64,000 nucleotides of DNA. Origin: Pleionea litopenaei. GTDB lineage: Bacteria > Pseudomonadota > Gammaproteobacteria > Enterobacterales > Kangiellaceae. The position numbers and the translations under genes are program-made. A model generated the notes under the pieces. That model was given only the letters and a program-made list of their open reading frames with translations, was not told the origin of the DNA and made no database searches. Location: NCBI RefSeq assembly GCF_031198435.1, contig NZ_CP133548.1, forward strand, positions 930,001 through 994,000. The letters run 5' to 3'. This document shows positions 11,196-22,345 of this stretch, in pieces. The first letter of the stretch is position 1. Each line of letters begins with the position of its first letter.

Positions 11196-13475
11196 TTAAC
11201 TAGTGATCGCGGCCTCTTCTTTAGGGGTAACCTCAAAAGACAATACCTCAGCGCCATCAACATAAGACACTTTTACCTGTCCTCCGTTAACTAAACGACC
11301 AAACAACAATTCGTCTGCCAAAGGCTTCTTAACTTCTTCTCGAATCACTCGAGCCATCGGACGAGCACCCATATTCGGATCATAACCCTTTTCACACAGC
11401 CACTTGCGTGCCGATAAATCGACATCGAGACAAACATGTTTATCATCTAGTTGTGTTTGCAGTTCGACGACAAATTTGTCGACAACCGATAGTAAGACTT
11501 CTTCAGACAACCCTTTGAACCAAACGATGGCATCAAGGCGATTGCGAAACTCCGGAGAAAAGGTTTGGTTGATTGCATCAATGTTATTGTTGTCTTTCTC
11601 ATTCTGCTGAAAGCCAATCGACGGTTTCACTAACTCAGCGGCACCTGCATTGGTTGTCATGACCAAAATAGTGTTGCGAAAGTCGGCTTTGCGACCGTTG
11701 TTGTCAGTCAAGGTCCCATGATCCATCACTTGTAACAACAAGTTGTAAACATCGGGATGAGCCTTTTCAATTTCATCGAGCAGTACCACGGCATGAGGAT
11801 TTTTATTAACCGCTTCTGTCAACAATCCGCCTTGATCGTAGCCTACGTACCCTGGCGGCGCACCGATTAGCCGAGAAACGGTATGCCGCTCCATATACTC
11901 AGACATATCGAACCGAATCAGCTCTATGCCCATAATTTTCGCCAGTTGCTTGGTAACCTCTGTTTTACCAACCCCCGTTGGACCTGCAAACAAGAATGAC
12001 CCAACTGGCTTATCTTCAATTCCTAACCCAGACCGTGACAACTTAATCGCATCAGATAGGGTTTCAATCGCTGGATCTTGCCCAAAAACCACCATCTTGA
12101 GATTACGCTCTAGGTTCTGCAATGAGTCTTTATCTGACTGAGACACCGTTTTAGGAGGTACTTTCGCAATTTTGGCAATGATGCTTTCAATGTCATGCAC
12201 GCCAATAAGTTTCTTACGTTTTGACGTGGGCTGTAAACGTTGATTAGCGCCGGCCTCATCAATCACATCGATCGCCTTATCCGGCAAATGTCGATCATTG
12301 ATATAACGCGCAGACAACTCTGCAGCAGCCTTCAATGCGGGAGACGAATACTTAACATCATGGTGATCTTCATAACGAGTTTTAAGCCCTTGAAGGATCT
12401 TAATGGTCTCTTCAACGCTCGGCTCATTAATATCAATCTTTTGGAAACGTCTGGCCAAGGCGCGATCTTTCTCGAAAATACCGCGATATTCCTGGAAGGT
12501 CGTCGACCCCATGCATCGTAAATCACCGTTTGCTAGCATTGGCTTTATGAGATTAGATGCATCCATAACTCCTCCGGACGCAGCACCCGCTCCGATAATG
12601 GTATGAATTTCATCGATGAATAAAATGGCGTGTTCTTGCTTCTTTAAATCGGCAAGTAGTGCTTTTAAGCGCTTTTCAAAATCGCCACGATACTTAGTTC
12701 CTGCTAATAAAGCTCCTAGATCTAATGAGTACACCGTTGCATTGGCAATAACCTCAGGAACATCTTCATCGACAATTCGCTTCGCTAAACCTTCAGCGAT
12801 TGCCGTTTTACCAACCCCTGCTTCACCGACAAACAAAGGGTTATTTTTACGTCGTCGACACAAAACTTGTACCGCTCGCTCAATTTCATCGGCGCGCCCC
12901 ACCAAAGGATCGATTCGCCCTTCTTTGGCCAATTCATTTAGATTGGTGGAATATGACTCCAGAGGGGTCTTCGCAGGCGCTTCTTGACCTAATTCTTCAT
13001 CAACTTCTGCAGCACCTGGATTCTCAATTTCATCTTCGCCGACTTTAGAAATACCATGACTGATATAATTCACGATATCTAGACGAGAGATCTTTTGCTG
13101 TTGCAGAAAATACACGGCTTGGCTTTCTTGTTCACTAAAAATAGCCACCAAAACATTCGCGCCAGTGACTTCTTTTTTACCAGACGACTGAACATGGAAG
13201 ACTGCTCGCTGAAGCACGCGTTGGAACCCAAGCGTTGGTTGTGTCTCTCGCGCTTCGTCATGTTGTGGGATGAGAGGCGTTGTCTCATCGACAAAATCGG
13301 AAAGCTGCTTTTTCAGTTCAGGAATATCGGCGCCACAGGCTTGTAACACATTTGACGCAATAAGGTTGTCCAATAATGCGAGTAACAAGTGCTCGACGGT
13401 CATAAACTCATGCCGTTTTTCTCGCGCTTGTTTAAACGCCAAGTTTAGGGTTAACTCAAGATCTTTACTAAGCAT
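11196..13475 (-). CDS. clpA: ATP-dependent Clp protease ATP-binding subunit ClpA
   Basis: Hexameric unfoldase feeding ClpP. 759 residues: N domain (1-140) that docks ClpS, first AAA+ module with Walker A GEAGVGKTAIAEG, second with GPTGVGKTEVTKQ, and an IGFQ-type ClpP loop (KPSIGFQQ). Full family length. An acidic linker (about 145-165) precedes the first ATPase domain. AAGGTG lies upstream of the ATG. Downstream of clpS, 43 bases apart, in the same orientation. Confidence 0.97.
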   Translation of the reverse strand: MLSKDLELTLNLAFKQAREKRHEFMTVEHLLLALLDNLIASNVLQACGADIPELKKQLSDFVDETTPLIPQHDEARETQPTLGFQRVLQRAVFHVQSSGKKEVTGANVLVAIFSEQESQAVYFLQQQKISRLDIVNYISHGISKVGEDEIENPGAAEVDEELGQEAPAKTPLESYSTNLNELAKEGRIDPLVGRADEIERAVQVLCRRRKNNPLFVGEAGVGKTAIAEGLAKRIVDEDVPEVIANATVYSLDLGALLAGTKYRGDFEKRLKALLADLKKQEHAILFIDEIHTIIGAGAASGGVMDASNLIKPMLANGDLRCMGSTTFQEYRGIFEKDRALARRFQKIDINEPSVEETIKILQGLKTRYEDHHDVKYSSPALKAAAELSARYINDRHLPDKAIDVIDEAGANQRLQPTSKRKKLIGVHDIESIIAKIAKVPPKTVSQSDKDSLQNLERNLKMVVFGQDPAIETLSDAIKLSRSGLGIEDKPVGSFLFAGPTGVGKTEVTKQLAKIMGIELIRFDMSEYMERHTVSRLIGAPPGYVGYDQGGLLTEAVNKNPHAVVLLDEIEKAHPDVYNLLLQVMDHGTLTDNNGRKADFRNTILVMTTNAGAAELVKPSIGFQQNEKDNNNIDAINQTFSPEFRNRLDAIVWFKGLSEEVLLSVVDKFVVELQTQLDDKHVCLDVDLSARKWLCEKGYDPNMGARPMARVIREEVKKPLADELLFGRLVNGGQVKVSYVDGAEVLSFEVTPKEEAAITS

Positions 13476-13518
13476 AACAGCACCTTATACAGCAAACTTA
13501 ATCTCTTACACGAAGTTC

Positions 13519-13845
13519 TTATGCTTCTTCCATCATGCACATCAACGGATGTTGATTAGCCTTCGAGTACTCATTCACTTGGACAACTTTGGTTTCGGCA
13601 ATCTCGCTTCGGTAGATGCCACAAACCCCCTTTCCATCATAGTGCACTTGCAACATAATTTTGGCCGCTTCTTCTTGATGCTTTCCAAAATACTTCATGA
13701 TCACTTCCACGACAAAGTCCATTGGCGTGTAGTCATCATTGAGCAAGACCACCTTGTACATCGGCGGCGGTTTGAGCTCTGGCTTAGACTCCTCAACCGC
13801 GACCCCTTGATCGATTTCCCAATCGTTCTGATTATTTTGGCTCAT
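13519..13845 (-). CDS. clpS: ClpS adaptor protein
   Basis: Adaptor that recognises N-degrons (Leu, Phe, Tyr, Trp) and delivers them to ClpA. 108 residues with an unstructured N tail and the core [19 protein letters not shown], then [17 protein letters not shown]. The Asn-Asp pair and Met of the substrate pocket are visible. Directly upstream of clpA and divergent from cspD. Confidence 0.96.
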   Translation of the reverse strand: MSQNNQNDWEIDQGVAVEESKPELKPPPMYKVVLLNDDYTPMDFVVEVIMKYFGKHQEEAAKIMLQVHYDGKGVCGIYRSEIAETKVVQVNEYSKANQHPLMCMMEEA

Positions 13846-14097
13846 AACTTCAGTTTAGTTTAAGGCAAAAAAATTGCTAAATATTCAAAATTAGACCTTA
13901 AGAATAACACAACCCAACTTGATATGATGAGTGTTTAATGGGTGTTATCAGTCACAATTTCAAGGGCACAATTTGACCCCTGCTTGACAACGCTTATTTT
14001 TTGTGCAAAAAGTGTCCGTGGTGCTTCAAATCGGATTAGAATTCAAAAAGTTAGCGATTTGAGATGTAAACACTGTTCAGGATAGAGGAATGTAGTT

Positions 14098-14322
14098 ATG
14101 CCCACGGGAACCGTAAAATGGTTTAACAATGCCAAAGGCTACGGATTTATTAAATCCGAGCAAGGAGACGAAGATATCTTCGTTCATTACTCCACCATCA
14201 ACATGGAAGGCTACCGCAGCTTAAAAGCTGGACAGGAAGTTAAATTTGAAATCAGTGAGGGCCCAAAAGGCCTACATGCTTCGGACATAGTTCCAACCGA
14301 AGCGCCTGATTCAAGCGAATAA
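14098..14322 (+). CDS. cspD: Cold-shock-like protein CspD
   Basis: Single CSD domain of 74 residues with RNP1 KGYGFIKSE and RNP2 DIFVHYSTI. The sequence TINMEGYRSLKAGQEVKFE and its place divergent from clpS identify it as CspD, a single-stranded nucleic-acid binder that inhibits replication in stationary phase in E. coli, rather than CspA. AGAGGA lies upstream of the ATG. Confidence 0.92.
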   Translation: MPTGTVKWFNNAKGYGFIKSEQGDEDIFVHYSTINMEGYRSLKAGQEVKFEISEGPKGLHASDIVPTEAPDSSE

Positions 14323-14350
14323 AAAAGGCTCCGTGAGGAGCCTTTTTTTT
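14321..14350. terminator. Bidirectional terminator between cspD and icd
   Basis: AAAAAAGGCTCC, loop GTGA, GGAGCCTTTTTTT: perfect 12-bp stem starting at the cspD stop codon, between convergent genes. Confidence 0.92.
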
Positions 14351-14380
14351 AAACGCAGCTTTTGATGAGCAGCTACCCTC

Positions 14381-16621
<2,241 letters not shown>

Positions 16622-16805
16622 TTAATCGTTTTGGATGATAAAGCTTAAACAGCTCGGAAATCGCATTACTTAAGAATTCGGCGCGCATTATACGCGAATT
16701 TGCAACTCTCTGCACTGCACAAAAAGTCGTAAGACAGTACAATAAGGGTAGAACCAATCGATATGATAGACCTGTCGAGAGTATAGTAGAGATTTTGAGC
16801 AAAAT

Positions 16806-17355
16806 ATGAACAAACACCCCAAAACTCAAGTCGTGTTATTTAACAAGCCTTTTAACACGCTGTGTCAGTTCAGCGGCGAGCCAAGCGACGACCTCTTATC
16901 GAAGTATATTGATATTCCCGAGGTTTATGCCGCTGGTCGCCTCGATAAAGACTCTGAAGGTCTCTTGGTTCTTACCAACAACGGCAAATTACAGCACAAA
17001 ATTACAGATCCGAAACATAAACAGCCAAAAACGTATTGGGTTCAAGTGGAGGGTATTCCGACCGATCTTGAGTTAAGACAGCTTGCAGAAGGCGTTCAAC
17101 TAAAAGATGGGGTAACGCGTCCTGCTCAAGTTAAGGTCATCGAAGAACCTGATCTATGGGAAAGAAATCCCCCGATACGCACACGCAAAAATATTCCTAC
17201 CTCTTGGATCGAGTTAACAATTACTGAAGGTCGTAATCGGCAAGTTCGCAGAATGACCGCAGCCCGTCGGATTGCCGACACTGAGATTAGTTCGAATGAA
17301 GGTGGGTCAATGGGAACTCGGAGCCTTGCTGCCCGGACAATATCGATGCACCTAA
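16806..17355 (+). pseudogene. rluE: 23S rRNA pseudouridine synthase RluE, frameshifted
   Basis: RluE converts U2457 of 23S rRNA to pseudouridine. Residues 1-153 match the family well: [14 protein letters not shown], catalytic [31 protein letters not shown]. After the CCC at 17263-17265 the frame runs into unrelated sequence. Removing one C restores the expected end [29 protein letters not shown] with a stop at 17353-17355, giving 182 residues. This is either a real one-base insertion or a sequencing error. The active-site region lies before the shift. Neighbours icd and nudJ are as expected. Confidence 0.85.
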
Positions 17356-17437
17356 CCATCACGAGTCGCTGTTCAAATTGGGTGGCCCGTTTATATTTGC
17401 CCAAACCAAAATCAACCTCTAAGGAAACTTGCGAATC

Positions 17438-17932
17438 ATGCCAGATATACGACTGACCGTCGCAGCAATAATCGAACGTGACCAGCGTTTTTTGATCGTT
17501 GAGGAAATCGACAATGGCCTCACGGTTTACAATCAACCCGCAGGGCACGTCGAACTCAATGAATCCATATTAACGGCGGTGTCACGCGAAGTTCTGGAAG
17601 AAACAGGACTGAACTTTCAGCCAACCGCTTTGGTTGGAAACTATTTGCTAAGTCCAGCGACGAATGGCAAACACTACTTTCGTTTTTGTTTTTGTGGCGA
17701 TGTGCTCGGAGACGATGAGTTGAAACCTCAAGACCCCGATATTATTAAAGCACATTGGATGACCCTTGATGAAATCACTGGTCTCGGCAGGCAATTACGA
17801 AGCGGTTTAGTTCTGAGTTGTTTGCGCGACTATTTATCCGGTAAGCGGTACTCCATCGATCAGTTCAATTTCTCCAATGATGAAGTCGCTTTGGCGAATT
17901 CATGTTATACTGCCCTGCTCGATTTTAAGTGA
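17438..17932 (+). CDS. nudJ: NUDIX phosphohydrolase NudJ
   Basis: Hydrolyses nucleoside tri- and diphosphates (HMP-PP in E. coli). 164 residues; a complete Nudix box runs from GHVELNES to REVLEETGL (about residues 36-58). I chose ATG 17438 ([13 protein letters not shown]) because AAGGAA lies 11 bases before it; an in-frame TTG at 17429 is too close to that site. Between rluE and mnmA, as in E. coli. Confidence 0.93.
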   Translation: MPDIRLTVAAIIERDQRFLIVEEIDNGLTVYNQPAGHVELNESILTAVSREVLEETGLNFQPTALVGNYLLSPATNGKHYFRFCFCGDVLGDDELKPQDPDIIKAHWMTLDEITGLGRQLRSGLVLSCLRDYLSGKRYSIDQFNFSNDEVALANSCYTALLDFK

Positions 17933-17991
17933 CCGAATCACAATTAATGGGTCGACTTCAACTATCGATTCAATTAATAAACATAGACTAA

Positions 17992-19149
<1,158 letters not shown>

Positions 19150-19155
19150 CACCAC

Positions 19156-19776
19156 ATGGACGATATCGTACTTACACTCGCCGCCATCGCTCAATCAGTT
19201 CAACAAGTACAAAAAGTCGCTTGGAAGGGACAAATGGACGATGCTGATGCATTGCCCTTGATAAAAAGTATCTTCACCTTAGATACCGATTCAGTAGTGG
19301 ACTTGTACTCAGGCAGTGCGAGCTTAACCAATGGGTTGCGGGCACTGCGAGCTCAATTAAATGCAAGTAATGAAGAGAGAGATGCCGAGTTTGGTCGCTA
19401 CATGGCCAATATATTTACACTGCAGAAGCAATTTATGAAAAATGCTGAAGTTCAACAAATACTCTCATCGAGAATTGAACATTCCCGTCGACTTCTGGAT
19501 TATGACGACATCATGTCAGCTAATATGATGGCATCACTGGCCGATTGTTACTCACAAAGTATTTCTCAACTACCGCTGCGGGTCCAAGTGCAAGGAAATC
19601 CAGCGATTCTCGAAAATAAAATGAACCAAGATAAGATTCGAGCACTGCTACTTGCTGCGGTCAGAGCATCGGTACTTTGGCGCCAGGTTGGCGGTAAGAA
19701 AAGACAGTTTATTTTTAATCGCAAACAAATTTGCGATACGGCCAACAAACTTCTTACTCAACCTATTTTTGAATAG
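19156..19776 (+). CDS. hflD: High frequency lysogenization protein HflD
   Basis: Helical, peripheral inner-membrane protein of 206 residues; in E. coli it binds phage lambda CII. Recognised by LAAIAQSVQQVQKVAWKG, the region around LYSGSASLTNGLRAL, the conserved HSRRLLDYDDIMSANM-like segment and RALLLAAVRASVLWRQVGG near the C terminus. Follows mnmA as in Pseudomonas and E. coli. purB, normally next, is missing. Confidence 0.93.
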   Translation: MDDIVLTLAAIAQSVQQVQKVAWKGQMDDADALPLIKSIFTLDTDSVVDLYSGSASLTNGLRALRAQLNASNEERDAEFGRYMANIFTLQKQFMKNAEVQQILSSRIEHSRRLLDYDDIMSANMMASLADCYSQSISQLPLRVQVQGNPAILENKMNQDKIRALLLAAVRASVLWRQVGGKKRQFIFNRKQICDTANKLLTQPIFE

Positions 19777-19809
19777 TTTTTCTGTTCAATATAGTCAAAT
19801 AGCGTTTGG

Positions 19810-19910
19810 AAAAAAGGCAGCCCAAAGGGCTGCCAAAATGCAAAAGGGAGCAATTTGAACTTGAACCTATCAAATTCAAATACCCGAATATTTTTGCAGC
19901 TATTCAGGCA
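19810..19910 (-). ncRNA. Candidate small RNA, about 100 nt, three stem-loops
   Basis: On the minus strand a promoter-like pair (19917-19945) is followed by three stems: CCTGAATA/TATTCGGG (19883-19908), TTTGAATTTGA/TCAAGTTCAAA (19854-19880), and GGCAGCCC-TTT-GGGCTGCC (19816-19834) ending in six T. One pair in each of the first two stems is G-U in the minus RNA but C-A on the plus strand, and the T run follows the last stem only on the minus strand, so the minus strand is the better reading. The stretch between stems 2 and 3 (GCTCCCTTTTGC) is unpaired and could pair with Shine-Dalgarno regions. No family recognised. Confidence 0.5.
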
Positions 19911-19916
19911 GGCCTG

Positions 19917-19945
19917 AGTATCCTAGTTGTGAGATATCGCTTCAA
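19917..19945 (-). promoter_or_regulatory. Putative promoter of the minus-strand small RNA
   Basis: TTGAAG, 17-bp spacer, GATACT (4/6 matches in each box) reading leftward, with a predicted start near 19910, just before the first stem-loop. Confidence 0.4.
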
Positions 19946-19960
19946 GGGTAGTATTTACCA

Positions 19961-19992
19961 TTGACAAGCTAGTGAATGCCCTGTGGTATAAC
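19961..19992 (+). promoter_or_regulatory. Putative promoter of the yhhN-like gene
   Basis: Consensus TTGACA at 19961-19966 and TGGTATAAC, an extended -10, at 19984-19992. The spacer to TATAAC is 20 bp, longer than ideal. It supports a translation start at 20029 rather than the in-frame GTG at 19972, which lies inside the promoter. Confidence 0.45.
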
Positions 19993-20028
19993 AACAATCT
20001 TCAACTAAGTTATAAGACATTGCATTTT

Positions 20029-20697
20029 ATGATCAATTTAGTCCTTTTAGTTTCGGCAACCCTAAGCTTAACGACCCTCATCACTGGTCAATTTTTAAAC
20101 CACCGCTTACTGATTATCGTTAGTAAGACTTTAACGTCAGTGATCATGGTAATTTATGTTAGCTTGCTAAGCATCGAATCATCATTTGAAGCCGCTTACC
20201 TCATTGTTATAGCGATCACTTTAGGCGCCTTTGGCGACGTCTTTTTATTAGGAAAAAGTACACGCTTTTTCGCTGCTGGAATGGTTGCTTTTGCGCTTGG
20301 ACACTTAAGCTACATCCTCGCATTTGCTCATTATTCAATCAATTATATCGAGCTACTTGTCGGATTCGTTGTCTTACTGCTCCCTCTATATTTTGTTATC
20401 AAATGGCTTTGGAAAGACATTCCTCAAAAATTGCGCTGGCCAGTTGTTGGTTATGTATTAATCCTAACCGCCATGACCGCTACTGCCATGGCGGTTAGAA
20501 TTGATGGTCAATTAACATTGATGGCTCTCGGCGCGACTCTATTCTTAATCTCAGACTTTTTCGTCGCTACTCACCGCTTTAAAGGTAAAAAGTTTATTGA
20601 TAAAGCCATTGGGTTGCCCTTGTACTACTCAGGGCAATTTATCCTGGCAACGACCCTAGTAATCCAGACAACCACCAGCCCTTGGTTGCCAGTTTAA
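20029..20697 (+). CDS. YhhN family membrane protein (lysoplasmalogenase-like)
   Basis: 222 residues with seven to eight hydrophobic helices. The family signatures GAFGDVFLLG, FALGHLSYILAF and ISDFFVATHRF are visible. Characterised animal members (TMEM86) hydrolyse lysoplasmalogen; bacterial roles are mostly untested. The start at 20029 (MINLVLLVSATLS) is preferred because the upstream extension would overlap the promoter. Stands alone between hflD and the DUF3012 gene. Confidence 0.82.
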   Translation: MINLVLLVSATLSLTTLITGQFLNHRLLIIVSKTLTSVIMVIYVSLLSIESSFEAAYLIVIAITLGAFGDVFLLGKSTRFFAAGMVAFALGHLSYILAFAHYSINYIELLVGFVVLLLPLYFVIKWLWKDIPQKLRWPVVGYVLILTAMTATAMAVRIDGQLTLMALGATLFLISDFFVATHRFKGKKFIDKAIGLPLYYSGQFILATTLVIQTTTSPWLPV

Positions 20698-20782
20698 GAA
20701 ATGCGTATTAGTTAGCGACAACAACGATTAAGAATAGAGTATACTTAATGATTAACTTGTTCAGTCAATACTAAGGATAACT

Positions 20783-20959
20783 ATGAAAATTTTTACGTTT
20801 GCAGCGCTTTCTTTATTGATGCTTGCCGCTTGTAGCCCCAAAGTAGGTAGTGATGAATGGTGCAAACAGATGAAAGACAAGCCCAAAGGTGATTGGACGG
20901 CAAATGAAATTGGAGATTACACCAAATACTGCGTGCTAAATCAGAAACCCGAGAATTAG
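20783..20959 (+). CDS. Small DUF3012-type lipoprotein
   Basis: 58 residues, too short for many gene callers. Signal MKIFTFAALSLLMLAAC with lipobox LAAC (Cys17), then KVGSDEWCKQMKDKPKGDWTANEIGDYTKYC, which matches the short DUF3012 family of proteobacterial lipoproteins. AAGGA lies 6 bases before the ATG. Two Cys in the mature part could form a disulfide. Function unknown. Followed by a strong hairpin terminator. Confidence 0.85.
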   Translation: MKIFTFAALSLLMLAACSPKVGSDEWCKQMKDKPKGDWTANEIGDYTKYCVLNQKPEN

Positions 20960-20992
20960 ATTAAAGCTAATACTTGTCTTTCTCTAGATCAA

Positions 20993-21021
20993 AAAAAGGC
21001 CAGCTAGTTGCTGGCCTTTTT
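20993..21021. terminator. Terminator after the DUF3012 gene, entered by the IS
   Basis: AAAAAGGCCAGC, loop TAGTT, GCTGGCCTTTTT: perfect 12-bp stem. The last eight bases are the left copy of the IS target duplication, so the element landed in the descending stem and T run. Before insertion it could have served the convergent S9 peptidase gene as well. Confidence 0.9.
21014..21021 (+). repeat. Target-site duplication, left copy
   Basis: GCCTTTTT directly before the left inverted repeat; repeated exactly at 22327-22334 after the right one. Eight bases is the usual duplication size for IS256-family elements. Confidence 0.8.
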
Positions 21022-22326
21022 GAGACTGTAAATAACTCTGTGTAACTGTCTATTATTAACCTATTGAATAGGAGATGATAGACCTATGGACAAGAAAGAG
21101 GTTGAAGCCTGGGCTCGTAAAGCAGCCAAAGGCATAAAGACTGAAGAAGAGTTAAATGACTTTCGTCAGATGCTGACGAAGGTCACTGTCGAAACCGCTT
21201 TGAATGCAGAGCTTGATGAGCATCTGGGCTATGAAAGACACGCTCAGTCAGATTCTGATAATTATCGGAACGGCTATACACCGAAAACGCTTCTTACCGA
21301 AGATGGCCCACTCTCAATTGAAACGCCACGAGACCGGCAAGGCACATTCGAACCCCAGTTAGTCAAGAAGCAGCAAACTCGCTTCACTACGATGGACGAG
21401 AAAATCCTGAGCCTTTACGCCAAAGGGATGACGACTCGAGAAATCGTAGCCACGTTCAAAGACATGTATGATGCCGACGTCTCGCCCACATTGATTTCAA
21501 AAGTCACCAATGCAGTTATTGAGCAAGTCATTGAATGGCAGTCACGCCCACTAGATTCAATTTACCCCATCGTTTATCTGGACTGTATCGTGCTAAAAAT
21601 TCGGCAAGATAAACAAGTCATCAACAAGTGCGTTTACTTGGCGCTAGGCGTCACTATGGAAGGCCAAAAAGAGCTTTTAGGCTTGTGGTTATCAGAAAAC
21701 GAGGGGGCTAAATTCTGGCTCAACGTTTTAACTGAGCTTCAAAATCGAGGAGTTAAAGATATTCTCATTGCTTGTGTTGACGGTTTAAAAGGGTTTCCTG
21801 ACGCTATCAACTCGGCTTATCCCGAAACGCAAGTACAGCTTTGTATAGTGCACATGATTCGAAACTCCGTTCGCTATGTTCCCTGGAAAGACTACAAGGC
21901 CGTGACAGCGGATTTAAAGCGCATTTATCAGTCAGCCACTGAAGAAGATGCGCTGCTTGCGTTAGAGCAATTCTCTGAGCGTTGGGACGATAAGTATCCG
22001 CAAATCAGTCGCTCCTGGAAAACTCATTGGCACAATCTAAATACGTTATTTAATTATCCGCCTGAAATACGCAAAGCCATTTATACGACCAATGCCATTG
22101 AGTCGCTCAACAGTGTGATTCGAAAGTCGATTAAGAAGCGAAAGCTCTTTCCATCAGATGACTCCGCCAAAAAAGTGGTTTATCTAGCGATTATGGACGC
22201 TTCGAAAAAATGGACTATGCCTATTAGAAATTGGAAAGCGGCCTTAAATCATTTTATGATTGTATTTGATGGCCGCTTAGATGACTATGTTTGAACTGGC
22301 AGTTACACAGAATAATTTACAGGGTC
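21022..22326 (+). mobile_element. Complete IS256-family insertion sequence, 1305 bp
   Basis: Terminal inverted repeats at 21022-21050 and 22298-22326 match at 24 of 29 positions when aligned end to end, with outer ends GAGACTGTAAAT and (reverse complement) GACCCTGTAAAT. A single intact transposase fills the interior. An identical 8-bp flanking duplication (GCCTTTTT) shows that it arrived by transposition and has not been rearranged since, so the insertion is probably fairly recent. Confidence 0.93.
21086..22294 (+). CDS. IS256-family (Mutator-like) transposase
   Basis: 402 residues, the normal length. DDE catalytic residues are visible in YPIVYLDCIVLKIRQD (first Asp), ILIACVDGLKGFPDAI (second Asp) and IYTTNAIESLNSVIRKS (Glu), with the family signature around VQLCIVHMIRNSVRYV. 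N-terminal region AELDEHLGYERH with RNGYTPKT is also typical. TAGGAG precedes the ATG. No frameshift or stop, so likely active. Confidence 0.95.
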   Translation: MDKKEVEAWARKAAKGIKTEEELNDFRQMLTKVTVETALNAELDEHLGYERHAQSDSDNYRNGYTPKTLLTEDGPLSIETPRDRQGTFEPQLVKKQQTRFTTMDEKILSLYAKGMTTREIVATFKDMYDADVSPTLISKVTNAVIEQVIEWQSRPLDSIYPIVYLDCIVLKIRQDKQVINKCVYLALGVTMEGQKELLGLWLSENEGAKFWLNVLTELQNRGVKDILIACVDGLKGFPDAINSAYPETQVQLCIVHMIRNSVRYVPWKDYKAVTADLKRIYQSATEEDALLALEQFSERWDDKYPQISRSWKTHWHNLNTLFNYPPEIRKAIYTTNAIESLNSVIRKSIKKRKLFPSDDSAKKVVYLAIMDASKKWTMPIRNWKAALNHFMIVFDGRLDDYV

Positions 22327-22334
22327 GCCTTTTT
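22327..22334 (+). repeat. Target-site duplication, right copy
   Basis: GCCTTTTT directly after the right inverted repeat; identical to 21014-21021. Confidence 0.8.
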
Positions 22335-22345
22335 TAGTTTCAATA

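Noticed and set aside
13270-13863. 197-codon plus-strand frame opposite clpA and clpS
   Set aside because: Lies fully antisense to two well-conserved genes, has no ribosome-binding site and no recognisable domain.
19897-19917. TCAGG-CAGG-CCTGA palindrome as a fourth stem of the small RNA
   Set aside because: Most of it lies upstream of the predicted transcription start and it competes with the first stem.
21022-22326. Insertion element as part of a composite transposon carrying the P450 cluster
   Set aside because: Only one copy is present, and its own 8-bp duplications show that it moved alone.
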